Shown in pieces: positions 23,332 through 25,146 of a DNA stretch of 25,146 bases. Position numbers and translations under genes: made by a program. Origin of the DNA: Deltaproteobacteria bacterium UBA5329. Lineage in GTDB: Bacteria > Desulfobacterota > Syntrophorhabdia > Syntrophorhabdales > Syntrophorhabdaceae. A model generated the notes under the pieces. It made no database searches, was not told where the DNA came from, and saw only the letters and a program-made list of their open reading frames with translations. Numbering within the stretch: the stretch's first letter is position 1; every line of letters starts with the position of its first letter. The stretch spans positions 964 through 26,109 of the forward strand of contig DHQV01000069.1 in assembly GCA_002408185.1 (NCBI GenBank). The letters are read 5' to 3'.

Positions 23332-25146
23332 AAGAACATCACGAACCCTATGAACACGACGGCGCCAAAGGCGACCGCCACGGCATACCAGCGCACGTTG
23401 CCCGTCTGCGTAGTTCGCACAAAGCCGTACACGGCGCCGCAAAAAAACTCGATAGCGCGGTAGAAAAGATCGAAGATGTCCCCACGGTTAAGCCTTGTGA
23501 GGTAAACAAAGGGCCGCACGATCAGGACATCGTATATCAGGTCGAAACCCCATCCCGTGAAGAGGAACCTGTGGAGCACATTTCCCGGTACCCCCGTCGC
23601 AAGGCTTTCCACCTGATTGCGCTTTATGATAAAAAGAATATATGCGGCATAAATACCGCCTAATGAACAGATAATGGACACGACAAGAAAGATGATAAAC
23701 GTGCCGGTCCCGGTGATAGCGGGCGAAGCCTCGGGCAAAACGGGTTTGAGAAAATCGGAAAAAATTGTGACATTGCCGAGGGGTCGCGGTATCTCGATAT
23801 ATCCTCCAACGATCGACAGAATTGTCAGAGCCGTGAGAGATGTTGTTGCCGCCCGGCTTTTTACCCTTTCGACCTCCTGGCCCGCCTCGCCATAGAAGAC
23901 GATAAAAAGGATTCTGAAACTGTAGATGGATGTGAGAAAGCTGCCGATGAGGCCTGCGATGAACAGGTGCAGCCCGCCGAGGGGGTATATCCATGTCTGG
24001 AAGAGGATCAGGTCCTTGCTGAAGAAGCCGCCGGTTACGAAAGGCACGGCCGATAACGATGCTGACCCGATAAGAAATGTCCAGAAAACGAAGGGGAGCT
24101 TCCGTTTCATTCCGCCCATGTTGAATATGTCGTGCTCGTTATCGAGGGCCTTGATTACCAGTCCGGCGCATAAAAAAAGAAGGGCCTTGAAAAATGCGTG
24201 TGTCATGAAATGAAAGACAGATGCAGCCCATGCACCGACTCCCAGGGCAAGGAACATATACCCTACCTGGCTGATCGTCGAATAGGCGAGGATGCGTTTT
24301 ATGTCCCTTTGAACGAGCGCGCTCGACCCTGCCACCAGAAGGGTGAAGGCCCCTGTGATCGCAACGGCGGTTTGTACAGCGGGCGCAATGACAAAAAAGG
24401 TGTGGCACCGCGCTATGAGGTAGACACCCGCCGTCACCATCGTCGCAGCATGGATAAGCGCGCTCGTGGGCGTGGGGCCTGCCATGGCATCGGGGAGCCA
24501 TGTCTGGAGCGGCAATTGCGCCGATTTCCCCAATGCTCCCCCAAGGAGGAGCGCAGCCGCGGCGTTCGCCGCGAGGGAACCGATGAGCCACTCCTCCGGC
24601 GCATGCGCGGCTGCCTCCTGGATGTTCAACGTGTCGAGGTTGTAATAGATAAGAAAAAGGCCGACAGCGAGAGCGGCATCGCCGATGCGTGTCACGATAA
24701 ATGCCTTGAGAGCGGCCCGCACGTTCTCTTCCTCTTTGTACCAGAAGCCGATGAGAAGGTAGCTGCAAAGCCCGACCCCTTCCCAGCCGAGATAGAGAAG
24801 TAGAAAGTTATCGGCAAGCACCAAGATGAGCATGAACCCGACAAAAAGGTCCATATAGGCGAGAAATCTTCCGAACCCGTCATCCCCGGCCATGAAATAT
24901 GTCGAATACAGAAGGATCAAAAAACCCACCCAGGTTACGACAAGGACCATCACCACCGAAAGCGGGTCGAGGTACAGGGCGACGGCCGGGTTGAAATTTC
25001 CCGTGTGCATCCAGTTCCACAACCTCTCGACGTACACCGACCCTTCGGGCGGGGATGCAATGAACCGCACCGCCACGATGGTCGCCGCCACGGCCGAGGC
25101 TGCAACCGTCCCTGCACCGATCAGGGCTTTTAGCCTTTGCGGCAGT
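23328..25146 (-). CDS. nuoL: NADH-quinone oxidoreductase subunit L (complex I; 5' end outside the window)
   Basis: About 606 codons of NuoL are visible. The true start lies beyond the right edge, since the frame is open through the last base and the N-terminal helix seems incomplete; an internal ATG at 25091 is not the start. Marks of the largest antiporter-like subunit are LGWEGVGLCSYLLIGFWY (channel glutamate), GALGKSAQLPLQTWLPDAMAGPTPTSALIHAATMV (channel lysine; only the motif span is quoted in part here: GKSAQLPLQTWLPDAMAGPT) and the long C-terminal amphipathic helix region that in NuoL runs along the membrane arm. It is followed by nuoM with a 4-base overlap. Confidence 0.94.
   Translation of the reverse strand, partial: LPQRLKALIGAGTVAASAVAATIVAVRFIASPPEGSVYVERLWNWMHTGNFNPAVALYLDPLSVVMVLVVTWVGFLILLYSTYFMAGDDGFGRFLAYMDLFVGFMLILVLADNFLLLYLGWEGVGLCSYLLIGFWYKEEENVRAALKAFIVTRIGDAALAVGLFLIYYNLDTLNIQEAAAHAPEEWLIGSLAANAAAALLLGGALGKSAQLPLQTWLPDAMAGPTPTSALIHAATMVTAGVYLIARCHTFFVIAPAVQTAVAITGAFTLLVAGSSALVQRDIKRILAYSTISQVGYMFLALGVGAWAASVFHFMTHAFFKALLFLCAGLVIKALDNEHDIFNMGGMKRKLPFVFWTFLIGSASLSAVPFVTGGFFSKDLILFQTWIYPLGGLHLFIAGLIGSFLTSIYSFRILFIVFYGEAGQEVERVKSRAATTSLTALTILSIVGGYIEIPRPLGNVTIFSDFLKPVLPEASPAITGTGTFIIFLVVSIICSLGGIYAAYILFIIKRNQVESLATGVPGNVLHRFLFTGWGFDLIYDVLIVRPFVYLTRLNRGDIFDLFYRAIEFFCGAVYGFVRTTQTGNVRWYAVAVAFGAVVFIGFVMFL

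Noticed and set aside
1..25146. CRISPR arrays, insertion sequences and rRNA genes
   Set aside because: No regularly spaced repeats, transposase motifs or rRNA sequence were seen on either strand.

Overview
The window looks like a bacterial chromosome carrying a mobile island. On the right are ordinary housekeeping genes: respiratory complex I subunits nuoL, nuoM and nuoN, then rpiB, all on the minus strand, followed by a hybrid sensor kinase on the plus strand. A tRNA-Leu(UAG) gene without an encoded CCA marks the boundary. Protein flavour (complex I cluster, small element proteins) suggests a deltaproteobacterium-like (Desulfobacterota) anaerobe, but this is an impression only.

Left of the tRNA, and facing its 3' end, lies an integrative element. 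Its core (about 12.0-16.9 kb, plus strand, visibly more AT-rich) holds: a helix-turn-helix protein; a broken primase remnant in a different frame from a RepA-like helicase/ATPase; a small cysteine-rich protein; an excisionase-like protein; an XRE-type repressor; and a tyrosine integrase only 41 bases from the tRNA. The regulator genes sit under promoters overlapped by inverted repeats, and two of them seem to lack any 5' leader.

From about 11.5 kb leftward, on the minus strand, is a type 3 BREX anti-phage locus in the order brxF, brxC, pglXI, [AAA ATPase, unknown protein], brxHII. The window ends inside brxHII, so pglZ and brxA, which normally complete type 3 BREX, should lie just beyond position 1. 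The bracketed pair is not part of the standard six-gene set. It is joined to pglXI and brxHII by 4-base ATGA overlaps, and the two are joined to each other by an 8-base overlap, so they appear to be translated as part of BREX rather than being a loose insertion. The ATPase has an OLD/ABC-like fold signature with a DUF3696-type C-terminus. The partner is a 356-residue protein I do not recognise. This embedded two-gene module is the most interesting feature of the window.

No second copy of the tRNA 3' end is visible to the left of the integrase, so the BREX locus is probably cargo of the tRNA-integrated element, whose far end lies outside the window.
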